From positions 1-64,000 of the forward strand of contig DATGMD010000028.1 of assembly GCA_035293805.1 (NCBI GenBank): a stretch of 64,000 nt of DNA. The letters run 5' to 3'. A model generated the notes under the pieces. The model saw nothing but the letters and a program-made list of their open reading frames with translations, was not told where the DNA came from and made no database searches. The DNA comes from JAJPHF01 sp035293805 (GTDB taxonomy: Bacteria; Chloroflexota; UBA6077; JAJPHF01). Position numbers and translations under genes: made by a program. Below, piece by piece: positions 33,790 through 42,603 of the stretch. Each line of letters opens with the position of its first letter. The stretch's first letter is position 1.

Positions 33790-34215
33790 TCAGACACGCG
33801 CGGCGAGGCCGGCCGCCTGGATGCCGGCGAGGGCGCACGCCTCGTCCTCGTCGGACGAGGCGCCCGAGATGCCCACCGCGCCGATTACCTCGTCGCCCTG
33901 GTAAATCGCCAACCCGCCCGCCACCGGCACGACCTTGCCCTCGGCCAGCATGCCGATCGCCGCCAGGAACGACGGGCGGTCTTGCAGGCGCTGCCCGAGC
34001 GCGCGGCTGCTCGGCGCGTTCATGCCCAGGGCGCCCCAGGCTTTGCCGATGGCCACGTCGGCGCGCAGGATGCCCGCGCCGTCCTCGCGCTTCAGCGCCT
34101 TGAGGTGGCCGCCCGCGTCGAGTACTACCACGCACAGCGGCTGCAGGCGCAGCTCGCGGCCCTTGGCCAGCGCCGTGTCGACGATGCGCGCGGCCTGGTC
34201 CAGCGTCAAACTCAT
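33790..34215 (-). CDS. GlcG/HbpS family protein
   Basis: The protein has 141 residues. It matches the heme-degrading/GlcG-HbpS fold: an N-terminal helix (LTLDQAARIVDTALAKG), LCVVVLDAGGHLKALKREDG, RADVAIGKAWGALGM, and the C-terminal GDEVIGAVGISGASSDEDEACALAGIQAAG. Members bind haem or cobalamin or act in glycolate loci; which applies here is not evident. ATG follows GGAGGGAGCGAC. It is upstream of lspA on the same strand with a 107 bp gap. Confidence 0.8.
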   Translation of the reverse strand: MSLTLDQAARIVDTALAKGRELRLQPLCVVVLDAGGHLKALKREDGAGILRADVAIGKAWGALGMNAPSSRALGQRLQDRPSFLAAIGMLAEGKVVPVAGGLAIYQGDEVIGAVGISGASSDEDEACALAGIQAAGLAARV

Positions 34216-34260
34216 GTCGCTCCCTCCACCAGCCAGTATTGACAGCGGTTAGCAGGACAA

Positions 34261-34447
34261 GCGAGCCGGGCAGCGTCGGCCGGGCGGCAGGGGACGAGCC
34301 CCGGCCCTACGATGGGTTCGCTTGACCCGCCGGTTAGCAGACCCAGCGGGCGGCAGGGGACGAGCCCCTGCCCTACGACGGGTCCGCTTGACCCGCCGGT
34401 TGGCAGTCCCATCGGGGCGGCAGGGCGCGAGCCCTGTCCCTGCCCTA
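34261..34447 (+). repeat. three REP-like units in tandem
   Basis: Units near 34279-34310, 34346-34376 and 34413-34447 with a period of about 67 bp, each centred on gacgagcccc or a variant and separated by a shared gcttgacccgccggtt linker. The first 33 bp equal 22114-22146. Confidence 0.8.
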
Positions 34448-34586
34448 TCCGGTCGCGCTCTGCAAGGCTCGATGCCTAGGGAAACCGCTGTAGGCCCCGC
34501 GAGGTTGTAGCGCATTGGCGGCCCGCGGTGTCTGGCCGCCGGCACCGCCGCGCGCGGGTGCTCCTGCACGCGCGGGATGCCGCGGG

Positions 34587-34592
34587 TATAAT
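34587..34592 (+). promoter_or_regulatory. putative -10 element (TATAAT)
   Basis: A consensus hexamer in gcgggtataatgcg, 77 bp upstream of the amidohydrolase start. No good -35 box is visible. Confidence 0.45.
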
Positions 34593-34668
34593 GCGCCGTC
34601 CGCGCGCGGCCGTGGCGGCCGCCGGGGCTGACGTGCCGCACGCCGTGCTGTCCGAGAGGAGGAGCCCG

Positions 34669-35739
34669 ATGGCTCACGATCTGCCCGTGATCGACGCCGA
34701 TGGCCACGTCGTCGAGCGTCAGAGCGACATCCGCAAGTACCTGCCGGAGCCGTGGAGCCGCCGTGGGACGAGCTTCTGGCCGTCGGACCAGCCGTGGGAC
34801 AACCTGCTGTTCAACACGCTGGGCAACGAGATGTCGATCGCCAAGATGGCCCCGGACGAAGAGGTGGCCTTCTGGCTCAAGACGATGGACGAGCACGGGA
34901 TGGACTATGCCGTGCTGTTTCCCACGGGCTCGGGCAACATCACGAAGCTTCGCGAGGTCGAGTTCGCCAAGGCACTCTGCCGCGCGGCGAACACCATGTT
35001 CGCCAAAGACTACAGCGCTATCTCCCCCCGCGTGAAGGCCGTGGGCGTGCTGCCGATGCAGGACCCAGTGGCGGCGGCCGAGGAGCTGCGCTACGGCGTC
35101 GAGGAGCTGGGCCTGATCAGCTTCGAGATCCTGTCGATGGGCCTGCCGTTCGGGCTGGGCGATAAGATCTACGAGCCGGTGTGGGCGGAGGCCAACCGCC
35201 TCGGCGTGCCGCTGTGCATCCACGGCAACCGCCAGTCGTCGGCCGAGGTGGGCGGCGACCGCTTCCGCACCTTCGGCGAGATGCACGCCTACACGTTCAC
35301 CGCGGGGCTGCTGCTGCACTTCACGAGCGTCATGTGGAACGCCATCCCGCTGCGCTTCCCCAACGTCAAGATCGCCTTCTTGGAGATCGGCGCCACCTGG
35401 CTGCCGTACTACCTGGACCGGCTGGACGAGCACTGGGAGCTGCGCGGGGAGTTCGAGGCGCCGCACCTCAAGATCAAGCCGAGCGCGCTGTTCAAGCAGT
35501 CGCCGGTGTACGTGAGCCTGGAGGCCGAGGAGACGATGCTGCCCGAGACGGTGGCGCTGCTCGGCGACGAGCACTTCCTCTACGCCTCGGACATTCCCCA
35601 CTGGGACAACGAGTTCCCGAAGAACCTGGTACGGCTGCGCGAGCACCCGCGCCTGCCGCGCGAGTCCAAGGAGAAGATCCTGTACCACAACGCGCAGGCG
35701 CTCTTCGGCATCGGCGCGCGCGCGGGGGCGCCCGCCTAG
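34669..35739 (+). CDS. amidohydrolase-2 family metal-dependent hydrolase
   Basis: This 356-residue TIM-barrel hydrolase has a variant first metal motif VIDADGHVVE (DxDGH in place of HxH), VPLCIHGNRQ with a His, and YASDIPHWDNEF with the catalytic Asp. These fit the amidohydrolase-2 family (decarboxylases and hydrolases such as the ACMSD group), many of which are abundant in environmental Chloroflexota. The substrate is unknown. ATG at 34669 follows GAGAGGAGGAG. A strong palindrome (35769-35807) follows the stop and probably terminates transcription. Confidence 0.8.
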   Translation: MAHDLPVIDADGHVVERQSDIRKYLPEPWSRRGTSFWPSDQPWDNLLFNTLGNEMSIAKMAPDEEVAFWLKTMDEHGMDYAVLFPTGSGNITKLREVEFAKALCRAANTMFAKDYSAISPRVKAVGVLPMQDPVAAAEELRYGVEELGLISFEILSMGLPFGLGDKIYEPVWAEANRLGVPLCIHGNRQSSAEVGGDRFRTFGEMHAYTFTAGLLLHFTSVMWNAIPLRFPNVKIAFLEIGATWLPYYLDRLDEHWELRGEFEAPHLKIKPSALFKQSPVYVSLEAEETMLPETVALLGDEHFLYASDIPHWDNEFPKNLVRLREHPRLPRESKEKILYHNAQALFGIGARAGAPA

Positions 35740-35768
35740 CGTCGCCCCCGCGCATAGCCGTAGTGGCC

Positions 35769-35807
35769 CAGCGAGGCATTCAGGAGATCATCCTGAATGC
35801 CTCGCTG
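35769..35807 (+). terminator. 17 bp perfect stem-loop
   Basis: The stem cagcgaggcattcagga pairs perfectly with tcctgaatgcctcgctg around a five-base loop gatca. It lies 29 bp after the amidohydrolase stop. It lacks a clear T-run, so termination may not be classical. Confidence 0.65.
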
Positions 35808-35995
35808 CTTGTGTCGCCAATGGCGCGACCGCTGCCTCTTCCCCCCGGGCGGCCGCGCTCCAGCCCGGCCCCCCGGGCCGCGCCTCCTGAATTGTTAAGG
35901 GGGCGTTTAGGGTGCCGCGCGGGACGTTCAGGGAGCCTTCCGGCGCCGGCTGGCATGCTGGACGCGGGCTTACATAAGGAGTGGGGAGAAGTGGC

Positions 35996-37234
35996 ATGAG
36001 TACCCGCGCGCATGGCGTCCTTCTCTGGGTCGTGGCGCTCAGCCTGGTGGCAGTCGGGGGAATTGGGGCCGCCGCCCTGCCGGCACCCGACGCGTCGGCG
36101 ACCCCGCTCGGCCAGACGACTGGCTTCACGGGCGCCGTCGGGGTAAGCGCCGGCAGCCGCCATAGTCTGGCTCTCAAGGAGGACGGGACGGTCTGGGGGT
36201 GGGGCAGCAACGTGGATGGTCAGCTCGGGGACGGACCCGGGCTCGCTACCACGATCAGCTTCCCTGTTCAGGTCATCGGGATCACGGCCGCGGCCGTCGC
36301 GGCCGGCTACGGCCACAGCCTGGCCGTCGACTCAGACGGAACGGTGTGGGCCTGGGGCCGCAACGGGGCGGGCCAGCTAGGCGACGGCACGAACATCGAC
36401 CGCAGCGCGCCAGAGCGCGTCACTGGGTTGTCGGACGTGCGCGCGAGCCCGGTGGCCATCGCGGCCGGCCTGCGGCACAGCCTGGCGCTGAAGAACGACG
36501 GCACCGTGTGGGCCTGGGGCGACAATAGCGTGGGCGAGCTTGGCGACGGGACCACGACCGATCGCAATACGCCGGTGCAGGTGAGCGGCCTGGACAACGT
36601 CATCGGCATCGCGGCGGGCGCGTCGCACAACCTCGCCGTAAAGTCGGACGGCACCGTGTGGGCCTGGGGCTCCAACGACATGGGCCAGCTTGGCAACGGG
36701 GACACGGGTGGCTACAGCACCACCCCGGTGCAGGTCAGCGGCGGCATGACGAACGCCCGCTTCGTGGCGGCCGGCCTGGTCCACAGCCTAGCGGTGAAGG
36801 ACGACGGGACCGTGTGGGCCTGGGGCGACAACGGCGCCGGGCAGCTCGGCGACGGGACGACGGTCAGCCGCACGAGCCCGGTCCAGGTCAGCGGCGGCAT
36901 GGTCCGCGTCACCGCGGTGGCCGCGGGCAACTACTTTAGCCTCGCGATCAAGGACGACGGGACGGCCTGGGCGTGGGGCGAGAACGGGGTCGGAGAGCTA
37001 GGCGACGGCACGACGACGAACCGCGTGACGCCCGTGCAGGTGAGCGGCGGGATGGCGAACGTGCGCGCGATCGCCGCGGGCGAGCAGCACGGGCTGGCCG
37101 TGAAGGGCGATGGCTCCGTCTGGGCCTGGGGCAGCAACCTGGCGGACCAGCTGGGCAATGGGTGTCAGACCACGCACTGCACGAACGAGAGCACGCCGGT
37201 GCAGGTGGTGGCTGGCATTCCGAGCGCCGGCTAG
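35996..37234 (+). CDS. secreted RCC1-repeat beta-propeller protein
   Basis: The protein has 412 residues. A signal peptide (LLWVVALSLVAVGGIGAAAL, cleavage near residue 30-35) precedes seven RCC1-type repeats, each with the core HSLALKxDGTVWAWGxNxxGQLGDGT. Seven blades would close a beta-propeller. RCC1 domains bind proteins or nucleotides; secreted bacterial versions are common but uncharacterised. ATG at 35996 follows GGAGTGGGGAGAAG. A perfect 25 bp palindrome follows 19 bp after the stop. Confidence 0.85.
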   Translation: MSTRAHGVLLWVVALSLVAVGGIGAAALPAPDASATPLGQTTGFTGAVGVSAGSRHSLALKEDGTVWGWGSNVDGQLGDGPGLATTISFPVQVIGITAAAVAAGYGHSLAVDSDGTVWAWGRNGAGQLGDGTNIDRSAPERVTGLSDVRASPVAIAAGLRHSLALKNDGTVWAWGDNSVGELGDGTTTDRNTPVQVSGLDNVIGIAAGASHNLAVKSDGTVWAWGSNDMGQLGNGDTGGYSTTPVQVSGGMTNARFVAAGLVHSLAVKDDGTVWAWGDNGAGQLGDGTTVSRTSPVQVSGGMVRVTAVAAGNYFSLAIKDDGTAWAWGENGVGELGDGTTTNRVTPVQVSGGMANVRAIAAGEQHGLAVKGDGSVWAWGSNLADQLGNGCQTTHCTNESTPVQVVAGIPSAG

Positions 37235-37253
37235 CGCCGGGGCGCAGCGCCGC

Positions 37254-37306
37254 GAACCGCCGCGATGGCGCGCTGGCTCCGAGCCAGCGCGCCATCGCGG
37301 CGGTTC
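37254..37306 (+). terminator. 25 bp perfect stem-loop
   Basis: Arms 37254-37278 and 37282-37306 are perfectly complementary with a three-base loop (ccg). It sits between the convergent RCC1 gene and the small gene at 37340, so it could stop transcription from both sides. Confidence 0.7.
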
Positions 37307-37339
37307 CAACGTCTGGGCGGGTGGACGCCTGGCGCGCGG

Positions 37340-37675
37340 CTAGCCGGTCTGGGGCGAGGTGGGTAGCTCGCCGGTTGGGAGGCCCAGGACCTCTTCCGCG
37401 GTCGGCGCCGCCTTGGTGGCCTGGGTCTCGACGCCGCCGGCGGCTTGGCGCTCGCCGCGCTCGTCGAGGGCGTACTGCTCCACGTCCTGCAAGCGCACCT
37501 TGAGGCAGACGCGGCCGGCGTCGGCGCTCGCGACGAGGTCGCGCGGGATCCGCAGCAGGTAGTCGGCCCGCGCCGGCCGCACGATGAGCGCGCCGTCGTC
37601 GGCCACGCGCTCGACCGCGCCCAGCGGGTAGTCCGTGCATTCCACTATCGCGCCCGGCTCGATCTGCTCTGCCAT
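37340..37675 (-). CDS. small PRC-barrel-like protein, 111 residues
   Basis: The first 60 residues (IEPGAIVECTDYPLGAVERV, then DDGALIVRPARADYLLRIPR) form strands like a PRC-barrel or DUF2171 domain; the C-terminal part is an Ala/Gln/Thr/Glu-rich tail. The ATG at 37675 follows GGAGGAAACCT. The gene at 45090 has a near-identical leader. Function unknown. It follows the korB gene (152 bp downstream). Confidence 0.55.
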   Translation of the reverse strand: MAEQIEPGAIVECTDYPLGAVERVADDGALIVRPARADYLLRIPRDLVASADAGRVCLKVRLQDVEQYALDERGERQAAGGVETQATKAAPTAEEVLGLPTGELPTSPQTG

Positions 37676-37827
37676 AGGTTTCCTCCAGCAAGTAGGTTGG
37701 TGGGGGACACCCCCACACCCCCCGGCCCCCCGGCCCCCAATTCCGGGGGAAAGAGGAATAAAGGGCAGGTGGGGGGGACACCCCCCACAGCCCCCCGGCA
37801 GGGGAGCGCCCCTGCATCCCTGAGGGG

Positions 37828-38766
37828 CTAGCGGAGCGCATCCAGCAGGGGCGCGGTGTCGCGTCCGTCGAGCTTCATGGCGGCGAGCGGCGTCTGGCCC
37901 AGGCTGGGCCGTCGCTCGATGGCCTCCTGCTCGTAGGTCGGCAGGTTCGCCTGGTAGTAGATGCCCAGGGGGATGCGCGGGCCCCACTCGTACGACTTGC
38001 CGATCGCTTGCAGCTTCTTGGCGACGATCTCCTCGTGGTCGCTGGCGTCGCGCACGACGGGGTCGTAGCCGTGCTCCTCCAGCTTGTAGAGGCGCGGCTG
38101 GCTGTCGCGGGCGCCCTGGTACCAGTCCTTCGTGTACAGGTCGTTGTAGGTCGGGCAGGTCTGGAGCACGTCGATGAAGGCGCTGCCCTTGTGCTGGATG
38201 CCCGCGGCGATGAGGCCGGTCAGGTGCTTCACGTCGAGGGCGAAGCCGCGGGCGATGAACGTGTAGCCCGCGCCGACGGCGAGCGCGATGGGGTTGATGC
38301 CGTCCTGCAGCGCCGGCTCGGGCATCGACTTCGTTTGCAGGCCGCGCGCCAGGGTGGGCGAGCCCTGGCCCTTGGTGAGGCCGTACACGCCGTTATCGAA
38401 CACGATGTAGGTGAAGTCCAGGTTGCGGCGGCCGGAGTTCACGAAATAGCCGGCGCCGATGCCGTAGCCGTCGCCGTCGCCGCCCACGGCGAGCACCGTC
38501 AGGTCGAGGTTGGCGAGCTTGGCGCCGGTGGCGGTGGGCAAGGCGCGGCCGTGCAGCGTGTGGAAGCCGTAGGCGTTGATGTAGTGCGGCGCCTTGCCGG
38601 AGCAGCCGATGCCCGAGAACACGGCCACGCGGTGCGGCGGGATCTGGAGCTGCGCGAGCGCGCTCTGGATCGCCGATAGGATGCCGAAGTCGCCGCAGCC
38701 GGGGCACCAGTTGTTGTGGACGTCGGTCTTGTAGTCGCGTGCCGTGAGTCGCGTGTCAACTGCCAT
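37828..38766 (-). CDS. korB: 2-oxoacid:ferredoxin oxidoreductase subunit beta
   Basis: This 312-residue TPP-binding subunit of 2-oxoglutarate (or related 2-oxoacid):ferredoxin oxidoreductase has WCPGCGDFG (C21/C24), SGIGCSGKAPHY (C55) and LQTCPTYN (about C205), likely ligands of a 4Fe-4S cluster, plus the TPP/Mg motif GGDGDGYGIGAGYFVN near 95-110. The alpha-gamma partner gene ends 130 bp upstream on the same strand. The complex oxidises a 2-oxoacid to its acyl-CoA and reduces ferredoxin, or runs in reverse. ATG follows AAGGGGATT. Confidence 0.9.
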   Translation of the reverse strand: MAVDTRLTARDYKTDVHNNWCPGCGDFGILSAIQSALAQLQIPPHRVAVFSGIGCSGKAPHYINAYGFHTLHGRALPTATGAKLANLDLTVLAVGGDGDGYGIGAGYFVNSGRRNLDFTYIVFDNGVYGLTKGQGSPTLARGLQTKSMPEPALQDGINPIALAVGAGYTFIARGFALDVKHLTGLIAAGIQHKGSAFIDVLQTCPTYNDLYTKDWYQGARDSQPRLYKLEEHGYDPVVRDASDHEEIVAKKLQAIGKSYEWGPRIPLGIYYQANLPTYEQEAIERRPSLGQTPLAAMKLDGRDTAPLLDALR

Positions 38767-38896
38767 CAAAAATCCCCTTTTAGCATGTCGCCCGGCACCT
38801 GGGGCCCCTTGCGGTGCTCCCGAGCCGGCCTGAAGGCCGGGCCAGGAGGCTAGCGCCAGGCCCGCCGGTCACGGCGGCGGCTCATTGCGGTCGCCC

Positions 38897-40807
38897 CTAC
38901 GCCGACAGATGGGTCACGGCCACGCGGCCCTCCCGCTGGCCGAACGCCTGGCGTAGGCCCTCGACCATCTCCTCCTGCGAGAACGGCCGACCGTCGAACT
39001 TCAGCACCTTCACGGGCAGGTCGATGCCGGTCTGCTCGCGGATCAGCGACCCGAGCTGCGCCGTATAGTTGTTCTCGACGAGGATCGCCTGCTTGCCCTG
39101 CAGCGCGGCCTGCACCTCGGCCACCGGGAACGGCCGCATCAGCCGTACCTGGAGGAAGTTGCAGCGCGGGCCGCCGCTCGCTGCCAGCTCCGCCAGCGCG
39201 TCGAGGATGGCGCCCTTCGTCGTGCCCCAGCCGACCAGCGTGTACTCGGCGTCGGGCGGGCCGTAGAGCCGTACCTTGCGGTCGGCGGGAATCTCGGCGG
39301 CGGCCTTGTCGAGCTTGCCCATACGCTTGCGCATCATGTCGATGCGGTTCTGCGCGTTCTCGGTGATGTGGCCGCGCGGGTCGTGCTCGTCGGTGGTGGA
39401 CCAGAAGATGCCGCCCTCCTGGCCGGGCAGGGCTCGGGGCGACACGCCGCCCTGGACGAGCGCGTAGCGCAGGTAGTCCGTCACCTTGGCACCGCTCGCG
39501 CCGTTGCCGTTCGCGTGCTGGCCGTTCCCGCTGCTGCCCGGCAGCGGCGGCAGGGCGGCCAGGGGCCCACGGTCGATGCGCCAGCCGTCGAAGCTCAGCT
39601 CGTCCAGCGTCCAGAACGACGACGAGAGGAGCTTGTCCACCAGCACGATGACGGGCATCTGGTAGCGGTCGGCCCAGTTGAACGCCTCGAAGCAGTCCTC
39701 GGCGGTCTGCGGCACGTCGCCGGGGGCCACGACGATGCTCGGGAACTCGCCCTGGCCGGGCTGGAGCGCGAAGCGCAGGTCGGCCTGCTCCTGACGCGTC
39801 GGCAGCCCCGTGCTCGGCCCGCCGCGCTGCCACAGGACCAGCACCGGGCCGGGCGCTTCGGTCATCGCCGCGAAGCCCAGGCCCTCGACCATCAGCGCCA
39901 GGCCGGGGCCCGAGGTGGACGTGGACGCGCGGGCGCCCGCGTGCGCCGCCCCCACGGCCATGTTGATGGCCGAGATCTCGTCCTCGGTCTGGACGACGAG
40001 CAGGTCGTAGTTGCGCTGTTGCGCCTCCAGGTACACGTTCTCGTCGGTGGCCGGACTGATCGGGTAATACGACTGGAACGTGAGGCCCGCCTGCAGCTTG
40101 GCAATGGCGGCGGCGTGCATGCCGCGGATCAGCATGGGCGTGCGCGCGGGCGGCTCGACCTTCGGCAGCGTGAAGGGGAACGGCTCGGGGAAGTGCTCGC
40201 GGATGTGCTCGGCGCCCAGCGCGGCGGCGCGGGCGTTCATCTCGCCCAGCGCCGCGCGGCGCCCGCTGAAGCCCTCCTTGATGACCGCGGCGAAGCAGTC
40301 GATGGGGAAGCCCATGAGCGCCAGCGAGGCGCCGACGGCGATGGTGTTGGTCATGACGCGCAGGCGAGCGGCCTGGTCTTCGCGGCCGAACTCGCGCAGC
40401 GTCTGGCGCAGCAGATCGTCGAACGGCACGGCGTAGAGCCGCACGTCGTCGCGCTCCAGGTGGGCGGCGTCGAGCTTGATCGCGGCGTCGTAGACCGCGC
40501 CGCCGCCCCGGACCAGCTCGTGGAGGTGGCCGCGGTGCTCGGGAAACTCCCCGTGGTGCGGGCCGACGAGCGTCTCCGCGTCGAGCGCCACCATGACGTG
40601 GACGGCGTCGAGCGCCGAGCCGCGGTCCTCGGCGGAGATGCGGACGCGCTCGTAGCTGTGCTCGCCCATGATGTTCGAGTGGTACTCGATACTGGTGAAC
40701 ACGCGATAGCCCGCGCGCGTGCAGGCCTTGGCGAACGTCTCGGCCGAGAGATTGATGCCGCTGCCCTGCGGCCCGCCGATCAGCCAGTTGAGGTCCTGTC
40801 CGCTCAT
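38897..40807 (-). CDS. korA: 2-oxoacid:ferredoxin oxidoreductase, fused gamma-alpha subunit
   Basis: This 636-residue fusion has an N-terminal gamma domain (LIGGPQGSGINLSAETFAKA, VGASLALMGFPID) and then an alpha domain (LTFQSYYPISPATDENVYLE, VVQTEDEISAINMAVGAAHAG, STSTSGPGLALMVEGLG). This order is typical of KorA in actinobacteria, Chloroflexota and archaea. It pairs with korB downstream. A Gly/Asn/Ala-rich loop near 430-450 separates domains. ATG at 40807 follows GGGAGGATAC. Confidence 0.9.
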   Translation of the reverse strand: MSGQDLNWLIGGPQGSGINLSAETFAKACTRAGYRVFTSIEYHSNIMGEHSYERVRISAEDRGSALDAVHVMVALDAETLVGPHHGEFPEHRGHLHELVRGGGAVYDAAIKLDAAHLERDDVRLYAVPFDDLLRQTLREFGREDQAARLRVMTNTIAVGASLALMGFPIDCFAAVIKEGFSGRRAALGEMNARAAALGAEHIREHFPEPFPFTLPKVEPPARTPMLIRGMHAAAIAKLQAGLTFQSYYPISPATDENVYLEAQQRNYDLLVVQTEDEISAINMAVGAAHAGARASTSTSGPGLALMVEGLGFAAMTEAPGPVLVLWQRGGPSTGLPTRQEQADLRFALQPGQGEFPSIVVAPGDVPQTAEDCFEAFNWADRYQMPVIVLVDKLLSSSFWTLDELSFDGWRIDRGPLAALPPLPGSSGNGQHANGNGASGAKVTDYLRYALVQGGVSPRALPGQEGGIFWSTTDEHDPRGHITENAQNRIDMMRKRMGKLDKAAAEIPADRKVRLYGPPDAEYTLVGWGTTKGAILDALAELAASGGPRCNFLQVRLMRPFPVAEVQAALQGKQAILVENNYTAQLGSLIREQTGIDLPVKVLKFDGRPFSQEEMVEGLRQAFGQREGRVAVTHLSA

Positions 40808-40945
40808 CGTATCCTCCCACCCTCCATCATACTCACCATATCCGCTTTACGTCTCAAAAAGACCGGGCAATTCGTCGATCGGCGGCGCGCGTCCGTGCAG
40901 AGCATTGCAAAACCTGGACCTAGCGGAGCGGGGAGCCGCGACGGC

Positions 40946-40973
40946 TTGCGCCCGGCCGTCGATTGTGCATAAT
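40946..40973 (+). promoter_or_regulatory. putative promoter for the cytochrome c gene
   Basis: TTGCGC (40946-40951), 16 bp spacer, CATAAT (40968-40973) with TG upstream of the -10. It lies 80 bp before the cytochrome start in the divergent gap. Confidence 0.45.
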
Positions 40974-41053
40974 GCGGGGTGCCGCACGGACACGGCCCGG
41001 CTCGCGGCCGCGACCGCGGCGGGGCGGCGAGAGCGACGGAGGGGGACACGCGA

Positions 41054-41473
41054 ATGGGACAGCGTTGGGGGCGAGGCGCGTGGCGCCTGGGCGCGGTGGG
41101 ACTATTGGCGGCGGGGTGCTGGGTGGCGCAGGCCGGACCAGCCGCGCGCGCGTATACGCCCGAGCAGGTGGCGGCCGGCGCCGAGATCTACGCGTCGTCG
41201 TGCGCCAGCTGTCACGGCGCGCGCGGCGAGGGGGCCGGGCGGAGCGCGCCCGATGCGCCGCTGGTGGTCGGGCCGCGGGCGCTGACGGGCTTTCGCAACG
41301 CGCAGGAGCTGTACGACTTCACCACCGACTCGATGCCCCAGGACGCGCCCGGCTCGCTGACGGATGAGCAGTACTGGGACGTGGTGGCATGGCTGCTGGC
41401 ACAGAACAACATCTCCGACGCCAGCGCGCCGCTCGGGCCCAGCACCGCGCCCGGCATCTCGCTGCGCCGCTAG
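41054..41473 (+). CDS. exported c-type cytochrome
   Basis: The protein has 139 residues. A signal (LGAVGLLAAGCWVAQAG; cleavage at AxA or lipidation at C22 both possible) precedes one class I cytochrome c domain: haem-binding CASCH (C50, C53, H54) and a likely sixth ligand M95 in TDSMPQDAPGSLTDEQYWDV. It carries electrons outside the membrane; the partner is not evident here. ATG at 41054 follows GGAGGGGGACACG; a longer frame lacks a better start. Divergent from korA. Confidence 0.85.
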   Translation: MGQRWGRGAWRLGAVGLLAAGCWVAQAGPAARAYTPEQVAAGAEIYASSCASCHGARGEGAGRSAPDAPLVVGPRALTGFRNAQELYDFTTDSMPQDAPGSLTDEQYWDVVAWLLAQNNISDASAPLGPSTAPGISLRR

Positions 41474-41672
41474 CGCCCCCGGTAACCGGGCGGCTGGCCG
41501 CGGCGCTCGGCGAACGCGCAGCGTATCGTCTCGGGCGTTGAGAGGCGGCATGCTTCTTGCGGGTAGCATGAACCAGCCCGCCTGGCCGCCGCGCCGCGCG
41601 GGCTGGAGCTGACGAGCGCCGCGGCGGCCCTGAATTGGCGGGGGCGCCGCGCGGGGCGAAAGCGAGGGCCGT

Positions 41673-42434
41673 GTGCAGACCGGGCTCGAGGCACTGAGTG
41701 GGTCGAGCGCCACCGCGACCGAGCGGCCGCCGCGCGTCCTCGCCGTGGACGATGAGCCGCGGATGGTCGATTTCCTGCGGGTCAGCCTGCACCAGCACGG
41801 GTTCCAGGTGCAGGAGGCGTCCACGGGCGAAGAGGCGCTGCAAGCGGTGCGCAACGATTTCCCGGACCTGGTGTTGCTCGACGTGGCCCTGCCGGACATG
41901 GATGGCTTCGACGTGCTGCAGCGCCTGCGTCTCAGCTCGAGCGTGCCCGTCATCATCGTCACGGTCCACTCGGACGAATCGGACCGCATCCACGGGCTGA
42001 CGCTCGGCGCCGACGACTACGTTAGCAAGCCGTTCAGCCCGGCCGAACTCGCCGCCCGCATCAAGGCGGTGCTCCGCCGCACGGCGGGTACCGAGGTGGC
42101 GCAATCGCCGCTGGTGACGATCGACGAGCGTCTCCAGATCGACTTCGAGGAGCGCGAGGCCATCGTCGAGGGGCGCCGCCTGCGCCTCCGCCCCACCGAG
42201 CATCGCCTGCTCTACCACCTCGTCCAGAACGCGGGGCGCACGCTTTCCTTCGAGACGATCCTGGCGCGCGTGTGGGGGCCCGAGTACCGCGAGGAGAGCC
42301 ACTACGTCCACCTGTACATCACCTACCTGCGCCAGAAGATCGAGCCCGACCCCGCGAACCCGCGCTACATCCTCTCCAAGCGCGGCGTCGGCTACAGCTT
42401 CCGCGCCCTCCCCGCGCGGCAGCTTGACAGCTGA
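41673..42434 (+). CDS. OmpR/PhoB-type response regulator
   Basis: This 253-residue regulator has a receiver domain (RVLAVDDEPRMVDFL, phospho-acceptor D70 in LVLLDVALPDMDG, IIVTVHSDES, VSKPFSPAEL) and a C-terminal winged helix (LRLRPTEHRLLYHLVQNAG, SHYVHLYITYLRQKIEPDP, RGVGYSF). GTG at 41673 is the start used. No cognate histidine kinase is adjacent. A TAGCAT hexamer at 41563-41568 is a possible -10. Confidence 0.9.
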   Translation: MQTGLEALSGSSATATERPPRVLAVDDEPRMVDFLRVSLHQHGFQVQEASTGEEALQAVRNDFPDLVLLDVALPDMDGFDVLQRLRLSSSVPVIIVTVHSDESDRIHGLTLGADDYVSKPFSPAELAARIKAVLRRTAGTEVAQSPLVTIDERLQIDFEEREAIVEGRRLRLRPTEHRLLYHLVQNAGRTLSFETILARVWGPEYREESHYVHLYITYLRQKIEPDPANPRYILSKRGVGYSFRALPARQLDS

Positions 42435-42603
42435 CTTCTAAGGCAAGTCTAAGCCCCCAGCATTCTGCCGCCGCCATATCGGCGTGTACACTCCTTACGG
42501 CGAGGGGACGCTGATCTTACGGGTATACGCGGCACGGAAGCGGCCGCGTGCTCTCCCTCGCCGCGCCCGAAGGGCAGTCTCCAGCTCGAGGTCATCTGTG
42601 ACC

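Larger units (their letters stand above)
34216..34668. other. intergenic region with three REP units and a promoter
   Basis: The 453 bp gap between divergent genes holds three REP-like units (34279-34447), an accgctgtagg motif (34484-34494) and a TATAAT at 34587-34592 leading toward the amidohydrolase gene. Confidence 0.55.
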
